Assembly: GCA_034766995.1 (NCBI GenBank)
Contig: CM068319.1
Span: 17,855,922-17,919,921, forward strand
Length of the DNA: 64,000 nucleotides
From: Acanthacorydalis orientalis
Lineage: Eukaryota > Arthropoda > Insecta > Megaloptera > Corydalidae
Direction of reading: 5' to 3'
Positions 1 to 12,558 of the stretch are shown here, piece after piece (the first letter of the stretch is position 1; every line of letters begins with the position of its first letter). The notes under the pieces are model-generated. The model saw only the letters and a list, made by a program, of their open reading frames with translations. It was not told the origin of the DNA and searched no databases. Both the position numbers and the translations under genes were made by a program.

Positions 1-808
1 AACTAACTGAAGCACTTGTATTAGTAACACTATCCATCGGCGTCACAATATATTGCTTATTTTATGTTATAGACTTTTAGAATTGTATTCGTTGAAAGAT
101 TTGTGTTTATGTAATCAACAATGTAAGACTCATTGTTTTGTAAATAAATTCAGTAGTAAAGACATTTCTAAAAGGAATACTTTCTGGTTTAAATCTTCTA
201 TAATAAAGAGATCTTGTGTTTGAGTAATTTTCATCTGTCCAATCAACTAGTGATAAAAAATCTTTATGATATATAAAATCAGTTTTCAGATGTATATCAT
301 AAAAACATTCATAATTAATAAAAAGTAGAAAAATCAGTCCTTAATCTGTTTCCCTTTAATTAAAATTTCGCACATATAATACGTCAAGAATTTATCGAAT
401 TCGTCAATATGTCGCTTGTTTCCGCCAACCGACTTGTTTCTATTGTGTTATTTAATGCAACCTTCGGTTCTGTTCGACATGAATGAATCAAAATGTTAAT
501 TTCATTCAGTGGCATACGACGTTCAACTGTCTGATCTGTAAATGGTGTCGAATCTAAAATCTGTTAAATGTTGTTTTAAACTGTGTAACATTTGGATTAT
601 TCTTGTGCATTCTTTTACACACTTTCTGGATAGTTTTGACTAATTTTATACATTGACAATGAGGTAATATTTAATGGAATTCGTACTGTAATATAATTTT
701 TTTGTTCCTATTCAAATAATAAATCCTGTGAACGTTGTTTTTTATTGACAATTGGCTGTAACTTGCTCGTGTAACAGAATCTATTTACATTTAATAGTAA
801 TTTATATA
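1..808. other. AT-rich non-coding stretch
   Basis: No gene, RNA gene or recognisable repeat seen. Stop codons are dense in all frames. A slightly less AT-biased patch at about 400-560 has no recognisable content. Confidence 0.6.
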
Positions 809-1012
809 AGGTGATTCAGTTTAGGTTTCCACATGTAAATGTTAAAAAGGACCGCATGATTAAGAAAAGTCATGCTATTTTTTATTTAGTATTTAAGTTC
901 AATTCAATACTAAAATGCAATTGAACTAAAATATTAAATGAGGAATAACGTGGTGTTTTTAATTTTTGCGTTTTTTTTTAACTTTCGTGTGGAAGCCTAA
1001 GTTGAATCATCC
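809..1012. mobile_element. 204-bp palindromic MITE flanked by TA
   Basis: The two ends form terminal inverted repeats of about 35 bp. The left end begins AGGTGATTCAGTTTAGG; the right end, read on the other strand, begins GGATGATTCAACTTAGG. Both continue into TTCCACA and then a TTAAAAA run. TA dinucleotides sit directly outside both ends (807-808 and 1013-1014), as expected for insertion of a Tc1/mariner-type element. The interior is also partly self-complementary (AAGTTCAATT near 895 against AATTGAACT near 921). There is no coding capacity, so it would depend on a transposase from elsewhere. Family not identified. Confidence 0.75.
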
Positions 1013-1154
1013 TATACATATAAGATAGAGGCAGTCAACCAATGAACATAAGTCTAATAAGAATATATTTTACCATCGATAGTTAAATTAGATAAGAATA
1101 GAAAGAAATTAGGAAAAATTCAGAGTATGAAGAGTCTTGATTGAAAACAATGTA

Positions 1155-1159
<5 letters not shown>

Positions 1160-1219
<60 letters not shown>
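1160..1219. repeat. (TA)n microsatellite
   Basis: About 60 bp of uninterrupted TA. Confidence 0.97.
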
Positions 1220-1222
<3 letters not shown>

Positions 1223-1311
1223 CCTGACTTCACTTCAGCTGTGCGGCACTGCTGTATAGTATTTATTTTCTATTTACCTATCACAAAAAAATCCTGAAAG
1301 AGCTAGTATGT

Positions 1312-1336
1312 GTATATGTATATATATATATATATA
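1312..1336. repeat. short (TA)n microsatellite
   Basis: About 25 bp of TA with one TG interruption. Confidence 0.9.
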
Positions 1337-3120
1337 AACATAAATTAGTTCTTTATGACTGCATTATGGAATATCAATATTATTTAATAGAAAATCTACT
1401 AGATTTATATACTTAACAAAAAAAAGTAAGTAAATGCAAGTACTTTAATACAATTCTAGCTATAATAATCTATTCGGTAATAAATAATCATATAGTACTA
1501 TATACGAAAAGTTCAGATCGATTTTTTACTAAAAGTTGAATTTGGCATATTCATCGTACCGGAAATTTGTGCTATCTCAGCATCTTCCATCCCAAACCGT
1601 TCTCACTCAGGTGAGAATTATAGTTATAGTAGCAAAGATTATATGATGCAGATGTAATATACAGATAGAATAGCGTGAAGGTAATAGTAGATAAAATCCT
1701 TTTTAGATTTCTAACTCAGAAATTCAGAAACATTATATTCGGTTTCAGATTTTTTTAATATCTGAATTAAATTCAAACTGAAAGTAGTATTCTATGAAAA
1801 AATGAGTTGAGACATCTCTGAATTATGTTATAAATGGAAGAGTAATCTATTTCATAATAATAAAAAAATATATAGAAAATAACAATGACTTAAAAACACT
1901 CAAAATGTATACTGGAAAAAAGCTTATTTTGTTTAATAAGGACGGCTGTATTTTCTTTTCGTGTTTCCGACTTTTCTTGTTAATTAGCATTCCAACCAGT
2001 TCTTATATATTCGTTCTCTACAGTTTGGTTAATAAGCACTCTCTTAGACTTAAGAATTTAAATTTCTAAAAATATAATATAATTCTTTTTTCTTAGAAAT
2101 ATAATACATTGAATATATGGGAGTTTTATATATAAATACGAAGAAATTTATTAATAAAAACCAGTATTAAGGGTGACATTATTTGCAGATTCGCATAAAA
2201 TTGTTAAAAAATAGGGATTGCGGTACTTAATAAGCAGAACGTCATATATACATCTGGAAGCAGAAGATTTGTGTAACTATATATATATATATATTTGTTT
2301 GTGCAAAATAGAATCGTGCTCATAATTTTGTCTGGCAAATTTTCTGGTAATATAGTTTAAAATATTATTCGTCTGAAGTAATATTTCATTTTCTTATAAA
2401 TTTATAACAGAAAATGAGCATTTTTCGTAATATTGTTTGCTGTTGCTATAAAATAGTGTCATAATAAATTTTATTAAATTTCAGCATCAGTTTTTTATAT
2501 AATTTTTCATCGTTACAATAGATTTTTATTCGGTTCCGTAGAAATACATTTTAAAAAATATATTTTCAATTCATAAATTGTAATTTAAATTTTGTCTTAT
2601 ATTTATATCTGAGAACATTTTAGTCATGTATGTAGTACTTGAAGTTTATCCTGCAGAATTTGATATAATTTTATCAGTGACATATTTCAGTTTATTTCAA
2701 ACTTTTTTTGATATTTGCAGTAATCTAATTTCTTTTATATCTTAATTTCAAATCGATCACTTCTTCACAGCTCACGAGATTTACGACTGAGAAAACGTAC
2801 ACAGAAACAGCTGTTAACTGTATAAAAATCACGTTATTTGTATCACAATTTTCCATGAAGTATTTCACAATACGATGAAGTTTTTTTTATGAAGGAAGTA
2901 CACTTATTCTTCTATGAAAAAGATGTGGGTCTTGTGTAAAAAAGCGATTTATTCTTTGTAAAGGAAAGAGCTTTTTCAGGTTTATTTTGAATTGTAGCTA
3001 CAAATGCTATATAGATGTATCATATTTACAAGTTTAGAGCGATGATAATTTTTAAAAATTGCACAACGAATATCTTTTTTAAAAGAGAATTTCTTTTAAT
3101 GATATTATATATAATAGTCA

Positions 3121-3144
3121 TATATATATATATATAAGTGTGTA

Positions 3145-3228
<84 letters not shown>

Positions 3229-3240
3229 TGAATGAATGAT
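3121..3240. repeat. (TA)n microsatellite with (GAAT)n tail
   Basis: TA array of about 105 bp with a TG-containing interruption near 3137-3150. It ends in three or four GAAT units at 3226-3240. Confidence 0.95.
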
Positions 3241-3342
3241 CCGTGTAACGAGTCCTGAATGAATCTTTTTATTTAATAAAAGATAATTGCTGGAAAAAGA
3301 GTTAGATGTTGAATGTAAGAAGAAACATACATACATACAAAT

Positions 3343-3348
3343 ACATAT

Positions 3349-3394
<46 letters not shown>

Positions 3395-3412
3395 AGAGAG
3401 AGAGAGAGAAAG
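3343..3412. repeat. compound (TA)n(GA)n microsatellite
   Basis: Pure TA to about 3391, then a GA-rich tract to 3412. Confidence 0.95.
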
Positions 3413-5432
3413 ATATATGGATGTAAATAAGCAGAGAGAAGGCGAGATTTTTGGGTCGAATTTTACCGTATAATGTATTGTAATTGAACACCATCACGAT
3501 TTTTTATACATCAAAAAGTATACTTGTTTAAAGAATTTTTGTCAATTTCCAATTTTTTATTGTCTGTTCTTACTGTATTTCTTTTTTACTTTACATACAT
3601 TTAATGTTTATATAATTATAATAGCTTTTGTAATTTTTCATATTCAGTTTAGAAAGCAAAGATAATTAGCGATTAGCCTTATAAACTCATGAAAATTAAG
3701 GAGAATAAACCGTTTTTTTTTAAAAAAAAAAGGAAGCAGTTGTTCTAAAGTATAATTTCTAATATACGAATGTATACTTATTGAGAGTAAGTTTTTTTCT
3801 GATGTTATTTTATAATTATACATATCAACAATAAGTAATTAAATGTCGATATATTAGATATGCAATTAAAAAAAAAATAAAGGAAAACTAAGGAAATATT
3901 ATTCAATCAATCAATGGGTTTTGTAAAAATGTTTAAATGTTAAAAATGCAATCCTGTTACTGTATCCCTTCGGGTAGAAATATTTCCTATTGTTAAATAA
4001 TAGGAAATGGAACAGTCTAAAGGGAAATGATAGTAGAATTACATTTAATGGATATCCAGAAATACAAATAATGAAAAATAACTGGAAATTAAAATTTTAT
4101 CTTTACAAAAAATATTTTTTTTTATTTAATATTTAATTTTTAAATATGATCTGTTTTTTATGTATGAATAATTTAATGACTACTCCTCATTTTTAAAATT
4201 TTCTGTTGTAAATATTAAGTTCATAATATTTATGAAAATATATTGCTTCAAAACAGTTCCTTCCTGAAAAAAAAACAAATGTGACTTCAAAAACTAATCT
4301 CGAAAATTAACTCTAACATACAAAATGACTATCGAACTTCGAAGTCTGTTTCCTGTTTATTTACTTTCGAACAGAACGTCTGCAGACTTCATAAAGTGTC
4401 TGATTTCGGCAAAACGGTAACAACACAACATATATTCGGTTAAAGCACTTTTCGAGTTCCGTTACTCGACACACAGTTTTTCTGTGACCTAGAATTAATA
4501 GTTGAATTATTAAATAGCTTACATATTTTATTTACCATTCAAATTTTATGTTTACCTTTACAACATCTCCGACTGTCTTCACACACTTTCCGACTTTAAT
4601 ATTTAAAACGAAATGTACGAAAAGTGTACACACATACATTCATACGTTGCGTAATAAATTTTCTATCTAAAGTCTCCCGCCAATGATTTCTGGCATTGGC
4701 ACGTCGTACACCTGATTAAAATTTCACGAACGTAACTTTTCTACGAACACTTGTGAAATGTAACTATTGATTAGGTGCGGCAAACTCATATGTACATATA
4801 AATATGTATATGTGTGTGTGTGTGTATGTATATATATATATCGAACGAGAACTTGTTTGTAATACTGTGCTTGTAACCTCCCGTTCACACACGATAGGAT
4901 ATCTGCATCTAAAGCTTTGCTAAGTCATCGTTAAATATGTGGAACGAGCCGATACAGCATCAAAATTTGATGAAAAGCTCAAAATATTAAGCTTCTTTAC
5001 TATATGTTAAGTTGTTCGTCTGATAAGCTTCATATATTAAAATTATATATATATATATATGAGGGAACAGGAATTTAAAAGAGGATATGCAAATATTAAT
5101 ATCTTTCTTCATTATTGATAGACCTATTTCTGCCAATGATTTATTCAATTCGACCGTGAATCAATATATAGAAAATTGTTTGTAGAATTGTTATGCGGGA
5201 TTTTGTTATAATTTTGAAAAATACTATTCATTTTTATTGAAAAACGTTTTTAAAAATGCAGAGCTAATCAAAATTATAACAAAAGTCGATTTCTTTCTTG
5301 ATACTAAATTTTAATCGTTTGCTGCTAAGAGTCTTAGAACACCCATCATTATTCTGTTTATATAATTGTAACAGACTTGCATTTGTCATGACCTGAAAAT
5401 TTAGTGTATTTTTAAAAACAGTCTCTTATGTA

Positions 5433-5988
5433 TTAGGTCTGTAGGAAAATAATTATAGTTTTTTTTTCTAAATTCTAACGTTCTTTTTTTTCAATGAAAG
5501 TGTCATTTCATCGTGTCCATGCTAATATCATTTTAAAGTACATTATTCTGTCTGTATTTTGGTAACATTGATTTTGGTTTTATTATTAATTTTGCTTCAA
5601 ATTGGGCCATTGAATTAAAGATGGAAAAGAAGCAAATAATACCAATTTTTTGTATGAATTCAAAATGGGTGGTAAAGCAGCAGAAACTGCTCGTAAACTA
5701 AATGATGCTTTGGGTGTGGCTACTGTGAAGGTGCGTACAGTGCAATGGTGGATCCAAAAATTTCGTTCTGGGGGCTTCGGCCTTGGAGATGAAGAAGATC
5801 GCGGGAATCCTTCAGTTCATAACAACCAACTGAAGGCGCCAATTGCTTCAGAACCATGCACAACAATTCGAGAGTTTCCACAAAAGTTAGGCGTTAGTCA
5901 TTCAACAATTCCGGACCACTTAAAACAGCTAGAAAAATGTATTTGAATTCGAAGGTCGTAAACTGGAATTATTTTTCTATCAACTTAA
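5433..5988 (+). mobile_element. internally deleted mariner (SETMAR/Hsmar1-like), 556 bp
   Basis: The element has mariner-style ends. The left end begins TTAGGTCTGTAGGAAAATAA; the right end, on the other strand, begins TTAAGTTGATAGAAAAATAA. They match at 22 of the first 29 positions. TA flanks both ends (5431-5432 and 5989-5990). Inside is only the N-terminal DNA-binding part of a transposase, followed within about 45 bp by the right end, so the whole catalytic domain is missing. This is the structure of a non-autonomous deletion derivative that could once have been moved by a full-length relative. The ends differ from those of the mariner at 50790-52078, so the two belong to separate families. 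Confidence 0.85.
5621..5946 (+). pseudogene. mariner transposase N-terminus, broken
   Basis: The readable frame from 5650 to 5946 encodes about 98 residues that resemble the paired helix-turn-helix DNA-binding domain of Hsmar1/SETMAR-type mariner transposases: LYEFKMGGKAAETAR, then RTVQWWIQKFRSG, then an acidic linker with GNPS, then a second helix-turn-helix around TTIREFPQKLGVSHSTI. The natural start is probably the ATG at 5621 (Met-Glu-Lys-Lys), which lies in another frame, so a one-base indel between 5621 and 5650 has broken the start. The frame ends at the TGA just after LKQLEKCI. The WVPHEL-type motif and the DDD catalytic triad are absent. It cannot make an active transposase. A free DNA-binding fragment is possible in principle, but the start frameshift argues against it. 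Confidence 0.85.
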
Positions 5989-8153
5989 TAATTACATCTT
6001 GGAATTGAAATATAAAGTCATATTCGAGGGTTTTATTAATGTAATTTCCCAGCATCATTTGAGCCATATTCAAATCATTATTGCACTGTATTTTCTAACA
6101 TTTTAATATTTTTTGTACTCTAAATATATAAAACGCGAATGTCATCAATAAATCTTATCAACCTAGATAGAGTTTTCTAAAAACATTCAAGACGATGCAC
6201 TAAGTATAAGAAGAAAAGAGAAACTGAACAGAATTATAAAAAAAATGTCTTGTCATTTAAGATATTCCAGAAAAACTATTAATAACATCATAAACGTCAT
6301 ATTTTTAGCATGAATTATACATTATTTCTAATGTCAAGATGGATAATAATAATATGCTTGTTTAGGATTCAGTTCTAATAAGATGGACATCCTTACAAAC
6401 GGAATTGAATTATAAATTGATTATTTATTATTTTAGTCAACTTATTCAATTTATTACTTAAATTTTGTCTATTGAGTGAAAATAAGGGTTATTACTTATT
6501 GTTAGTTTATTTTTACTCAAAGAAATAAATGAAAAAAACTGATATTATTAAAATTTCATTTTAGATTCTTGCATTATTTATATTTCTGTGTACTGCATTT
6601 TCTTTAATTGGAAGTAATTAATATTTAACGGTAATTTTGTGTCAATGGAATATATAAATGCGCGTTGTTAAATGGTATTCGTCCTTTATGATCATTGAAT
6701 GTATATTCTCCACTATTTAATTGTATAAATAATCTACCTGAAGAAATAGTACTGGAGAACACACTCAGATAGCCATAAAGGGCATGATGATTGCGAGGAA
6801 TTGTCGAGAATATCCAGTTGTTAATTATTCTTATTTTTGTACTGTTCTCTTCCTCTGGTCTCTGTTTTCATTTTTTCATAACATTCAAAATTGTTCACAA
6901 AACAGAAGTATATTTCAGAGTAAAAGTATCGCTTTGTAGCAAAGAAAAGTCACAAATGAACTTCACACTCGCCCATAAACCACATCTTTTTTGTAGGTCC
7001 AGGTATGTTCAGTAGTTTTATTTTTCATTTCTATAAAATAAATGAAAAACTATTTTATATAATAAATAGACTGTCTACTTTCTCGAACTCTGATTCATTG
7101 AAATATATTTTTTGCAAACATTTATATCTATCGTGAATCTGTTAAAAGAAACATTGAATATTTTTAAATAAATATTGAAGATATTTTTTGTAGCAACGAA
7201 ATATCGGAATTTTTTTTATTAAAAAGTAAAGTATTGGATTTTTTTCCTACGCACTGTGTAAATAAAGTTACAGTATCGGATTTTGTTCTGTTTAGATTTT
7301 AACTTTTTGTCCCGTCTGACCGTAATGTATATAATATTTAAAGATATAAAATTTATGTATGAATAGTGGGTTGAATTTTTATTTTTATATTAATCATTAA
7401 TAAAGCATTTTTTTTTAATTTACAATATTTTATGGTTATATATTTTAAGTCGTTATTTATATTCAAAAATTGTTCAAGAGAATATTATTTAATTTGAGAT
7501 TGTTCAATTATTTATGTTTTAATTTAATTTAATTTTTTTATGAACAATTTATCATTACAAATAATGTATTTTTCTGATTCATATAACTGGAACTGTATGT
7601 TTTTATGATTTATTCTGTGTAGATGTTGGAGAGAGATCGATCGTTTTATATATTCGTGCATACTTTTAGGGTATGACATTGTACATACATTCATCCATTT
7701 TTCATTACGTATTATATTACCTTGCATTGTAGAGAGTTCACTTTGCGGTAATGAAATGATACACATTCATAAATAAATATTCGAATGGGTCACATGTAGC
7801 AATTCACATTAAACAGCGTATCGAATACAAACAGAGGAATTGCGTTTGAAATTGCAACCAGTAGCAATTTTCATAACCATTGACTGCATAATGCATATTT
7901 CGTATTTTTGTTTTATGTTCATCTGCTCGCCTATCTATGCGTACACATGTATGCACATATCATGTGAATACAAACTTGATTGTAGTTTTACATCCATTAA
8001 TGCTGACATCGAAATCCATGTCAACATCATTGTGCTACCATTGTTATGAATACAAAGACACACTGAACTAATGGCTTCTGAAATATATAGATAGGATTTA
8101 AACTTAGTTATGGACATGTATATGTACGTGCGCAGCCATACATACATAATGCC

Positions 8154-8211
<58 letters not shown>

Positions 8212-9289
8212 AATAAATGTAACTAAAATGAAACGTGTCTCTAAAAATTATAGCGTATAAAATCATCCAGCAGACAACTATCATTTAAAGCAGTAATACG
8301 TTGAGCGTTATTATTATTATTACTATTATAATTAGAACGAAATGTAAAATGTCGCAAGTTGTCTTTTATATTCAAATAAAACAGTCTAATTTTAAACAGC
8401 TTTTAGAAATTTGAGAATACGAGTAAAATGAAAATGTAAAAGAACCGTAATGGGGTTGATTTTTTCTATTCGACGGTTTTCAAAATGTTTTTGTTATGCA
8501 CAGTAGTCTGTTTTTGCAACGTTCTTAGAATTGTTTTTGATTCTGATTTATTGCATGTGGGAGTAACACTACAGACTTAGTGCTGCACTAAGGAGTGAGA
8601 ACTCGACTTCTTATTAAATTAATGAAAAGAAGTCAGTGTGTTTAGTTTTACGTTTTGTTTCGACAGTGAATACGAGTAGGTTATAACTTAAAATTAACGT
8701 TGTGATCTGGATACTGACTTGATGACTTAATGATTTCTTACTTCATGACTTGTCTATCGCATAGCGTGACCGGTTTATATATAGTTTTGAGAGGTATGGT
8801 AATTGTAATTCCATATCATCTATAGTTTATTTTTGTTTGTTACAATACTGACGGTTTAAAGCCATTCGTTTATAATACAATAAATTAAAATGTTTTTTTT
8901 AGGATTTGATACTGAATAATAGATATAAATGAATAAATATAACTATCAGTCTTCAACACACTTTTTAGTAATAAACATGGATAAGACATAGGTTAGAGAG
9001 TTCATCCTTAGCTGTTGTTTTCGGTATTTATTTAGATTAAGTTTTAGTAAAGATTACTAAGCTTGATGAATGAATATATTTCTAATATAATAAAATTAAT
9101 GTAATCTTAAATCGTACTCCGTTAGATATTGAATAATAATCCGCATCAGTCTTTACATCCATTGTAAAGTTCATCATTGAAATGATCTGATGTAATAATC
9201 TCAGTAATCTCGAAAGTTTCTTGTGTGGATGTATGTTATTTGAAAATATTCGTGAAATATAGAACGTGTGTAGGCAATTCGACGACACG
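5989..9289. other. AT-rich non-coding stretch
   Basis: No gene recognised. Small open frames around 6.8, 7.5 and 7.9 kb have no domain, no codon bias and no match that I know. A TA array at 8164-8202 is listed separately. Confidence 0.55.
8164..8210. repeat. (TA)n microsatellite
   Basis: About 40 bp of pure TA followed by TGTATATAT. Confidence 0.95.
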
Positions 9290-9730
9290 TCACCGTCGCT
9301 GTAAAACAGAAAAGACATCCGACGCGTTTGATTTACACCAACTGCGTCACCGACACGAAGTTGTGTCGAGAAGTTCTGTTCAGTTCGTGTATTAATTGAT
9401 CGAGGCGGCGCGGAGCGTTGTCTGAATCAGCGTGACATGAAACGCATCTGTGCTAATTAAGCACGATGAACGCCTCCGCGGTCGCCCATCTCGTTCTAGT
9501 TGCACCGTTTCAGTTCAGAGCGCGTTTCATCAAACGCGCACCCAATTTCTTCCCACAGCTCCGTGCTATTATAATATGTACATACATTGTGCGAACTGTT
9601 GTCAAAATCAAATTTCGTCTATCTATTCTAACTTAGCGTCTTAAATATACGCGATGTTAATTAAAGTGTTCCGATCGACGTTTCAAACAGGCCGCCGTCA
9701 ACGATGAACACTTTCTGAAAACTTGAAATC
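9290..9730. other. GC-richer island, candidate regulatory or conserved non-coding element
   Basis: This 440-bp block is visibly richer in C, G and CpG than its surroundings. It contains no microsatellite and no convincing coding frame. It holds a homeodomain-type core inside TGCTAATTAAGCA (9451-9463) and a perfect hairpin at 9520-9539. The 64-codon open frame at 9450-9644 has no recognisable domain. Function is inferred only from composition and motif content. Confidence 0.4.
9520..9539. other. perfect 8-bp hairpin GCGCGTTT/AAACGCGC
   Basis: GCGCGTTT and AAACGCGC flank the 4-nt loop CATC. It is notable because the surrounding genome is so poor in CpG. It could be a dimer-binding operator or an RNA stem. 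No partner is known. Confidence 0.6.
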
Positions 9731-10382
9731 GTGCGACTTGAAACTGATTAGATTTTCACTTCACAGACTGAAACTGTGTTACGTCACGAGGACTAACACA
9801 AGTGTATTCGACTTAAGTGGATTAAATTAGTCTACTACATCTTGTCACATTGTTTACATGGACTATATGACTTTTATATGTTTTACATTATGTATTTATT
9901 GTATCGTTAACATGTGCTGAAAATACTATAGTCATCACTAAATCTTAATTTTTATTTATCGTGATCATAAATCACTGTCTTGGTCCTTTGTTACGATTTT
10001 ACAAACTGGCTTATGTTAGAAACTTAATATACACGAATCTGAAAAAAAACTGTCGTTATATATCAAATAAATTACCAGTTTTGCGTTAATGAAAACGTTA
10101 AACTGAAAACACTTTTGTACAATACTTAAGTTTCTACTAATAAATGTTTTCACATGTTAACTGTAATAAATTATTAATGAATTGTATTAAGGTATCACTG
10201 AACTAAATTATTTTTGGCTGTTCTGTAAACATTTTTATTCAAATACAACACAGCTTAATTGTGGTTTGTTAGTAGAAGTCATAACTGTCAAATTATTCGA
10301 TTTAGTATCAATATTTTAAACTGAGGATTTTTGAAGAATTATCTGACTTCTTAGTTAAGTACTGTAATAAATAAATAAGTAA

Positions 10383-10461
<79 letters not shown>

Positions 10462-10919
10462 ATTTATGAACACTATTTCATTTTGTCATTCTTTTTACAG
10501 AGATAATTCAATAATTAAATAAATTAAATGAGAAGTATTTTAGTTACAATTCATGAAACGGTTTTTTTTTATCTATCCATTCTCTCAATGTTTGTACACT
10601 TATTTTGTCTTTTATTTTTTTCTTTTCAATACTGAATATTATTGTATTGAGTTGCAATTCAATTTCTTCTAAATTGTTATAAAAGCGTTTAATCCAAACA
10701 TTTCAAAATATATTTAATATAAAATTCAGTAGTCGTTATTGTCCATGATTGTTTATTTATTTGAGGGAGATTTTTACCGCAATGTTTATAGAGTTTTTAC
10801 CGAAAACTTAAATAAATGAAGTAGGGATTCGTTATTCAAATAATAAAAAATGAAGGAGGCAATTGGGGATGGAATTTAAGTTAATTTATATGTACATTGC
10901 TTGTCTAGAATATCTAAAC
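9731..10919. other. AT-rich non-coding stretch
   Basis: No gene or recognised element apart from the TA array at 10389-10456. Confidence 0.55.
10389..10456. repeat. (TA)n microsatellite
   Basis: About 68 bp of uninterrupted TA. Confidence 0.97.
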
Positions 10920-11258
10920 CAACGGTGGGGAAACTGCGGCTCCTAAAGCTACTCTATGCAGCTCCCGAAATAGTATTGGGTTTTATTGCCATTTTTCCTA
11001 ATCTTTTATATTAATAATCTATAGTAGTAATCTGTAGCCAGATTTTAAACTATTGCACAAATGAAGACTCAATCAAAGTCTTCAACGAGTAGAGATTAAA
11101 CATATACTGCTTTGGTGAGTAGAACTACTATAAAGTTATATTTTTTATTATTTATAAATACAATTTTAAAATAATATTTTCTGTGGCTCTTGAACATTCA
11201 AAAATGTATGGAAAGTATTATATGTGGCTCTTATTATCGAAGAAGTTGCCCGCCCCTG
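10920..11258. mobile_element. hAT-like MITE, 339 bp, with 8-bp target duplication
   Basis: The left end reads CAACGGTGGGGAAACTGCGG; the right end on the other strand reads CAGGGGCGGGCAACTTC. Both fit the CAGNGGTGGGCAAA-type ends of hAT transposons. The flanks are ATCTAAAC (10912-10919) and ATTTAGAC (11259-11266), an 8-bp duplication with two later changes; 8 bp is the hAT size. The interior carries GGCTC-type subterminal motifs (GCTCC, GTGGCTCTT) and no reading frame, so the element is non-autonomous. Confidence 0.8.
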
Positions 11259-11514
11259 ATTTAGACTAAAATTACATTCCTTTTAAATTAGAAGGGATAC
11301 GATAGAACCGTCTATCCTTAGCATTCGACAACCAAGACAATATTTGTATCGACGAGCTGAACATCTTCTGTTTTTATCGAAACTGAGGTGTTTCTTAGAT
11401 GTCAATAAATTTTATTCTTTTAAATTTTAATTACCATATCTTCTATCAGTAAAGAGTGTTCCACTGTAGCTTAATTTCTTTTCGCAAATAAATTATCCTT
11501 TTACTTTATAAATC

Positions 11515-11710
11515 ATAAAAAAATCCTATTAAAATTTTCCAATTATCTTTCATTCATCATTTTTTGTTGCTTATGCTTTTCGATGGCGATGCCATCATCT
11601 TCAGAAAGAGCGTTGAGGTGTGTAAATGTCTTGGTGATTTACTGAACATTTTTAACAGAAAAATGTGTTGTGGTTTGCAAGGTGAGAGTATAATAATTCA
11701 TTTATGAAAC
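11515..11710. repeat. dispersed inverted-repeat family, copy 1
   Basis: Contains the family core CGATGGCGATGCCATCATC (starting near 11581), followed by CTTCAGAAAGAGCG. The arm GTTGTGGTTTGCAAGGTGAGAG lies near 11665. See the finding on this family. Confidence 0.55.
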
Positions 11711-12000
11711 TCTTCGTGAATGATCAATGGCTCAAAAGTAAAACTTAATGAGAAGGTGTTCAATATTAATATATTTTCAGTCACGTTTTCCGACAGTGTA
11801 TTTATTTTAGATTTTTGTTACCATAGTCGCTGTTATAAATTTCTTTCATTTTCGTCTCAATATGCACTCTATATTTATCAAAAACGTGCTTTAACTAATT
11901 ACCCTGGAATTAGAAAAGATTGATTAATTATAATGTTTGTGTTTATTCTTAAACTTTATTGAATAAATTATAAGCTTTTATTGATTAAACTAGTATATGG

Positions 12001-12018
12001 CCCGTTGAAATTGACGGG
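12001..12018. other. short stem-loop CCCGT/ACGGG
   Basis: Five G/C-rich base pairs around the loop TGAAATTG, directly after GTATATGG. It may be the end of an unrecognised repeat that continues toward 12240. Confidence 0.4.
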
Positions 12019-12275
12019 AAAATAGAAAAGAAACATAGAAAGAAAAAAAATTGTTTATTGGTTTTTACGGCATAATACATTTAAACATAAAGAGTAGCTA
12101 AGAACGTAACTTGGTGAATTAAACTTGAAACCTATCTATTGTGAAAATTTTCTTATACACCACATTCGATAGATGGCGGCAGACTACCATTTTGTAGACA
12201 AGTGACGAGAAATGTGAGTTTTAATTAGGAATTATTAGAATTACTACAATATAATTCATTGTTATTGTGTTTACG

Positions 12276-12280
<5 letters not shown>

Positions 12281-12321
<41 letters not shown>
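12281..12321. repeat. (TA)n microsatellite
   Basis: About 40 bp of TA. Confidence 0.95.
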
Positions 12322-12324
<3 letters not shown>

Positions 12325-12493
12325 CACTATTGAGCGACTGTAAATAACATATTGTCTCAATTGACAGCTTTTAAAACTCATTAGATTTTAAACTTCAGTG
12401 GATCATCGTCTCATTAAATAAATATGCATGGTTTAGTTTGCATCGAAAATGTTTATTTTGAGAGATAATTTTTAGATATCGAGGTAATATACA

Positions 12494-12496
<3 letters not shown>

Positions 12497-12549
<53 letters not shown>
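12497..12549. repeat. (TA)n microsatellite
   Basis: About 52 bp of TA. Confidence 0.95.

Positions 12550-12558
<9 letters not shown>

Larger units (their letters stand above)
1013..5432. other. AT-rich non-coding stretch with microsatellites
   Basis: No gene recognised. It contains the TA arrays listed separately and a GC-richer patch at about 4310-4760, which includes a 7-bp hairpin GCCAATG/CATTGGC at 4680-4701. The two open frames near 3.1-3.5 kb are (TA)n arrays read as Ile-Tyr repeats. Confidence 0.55.
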
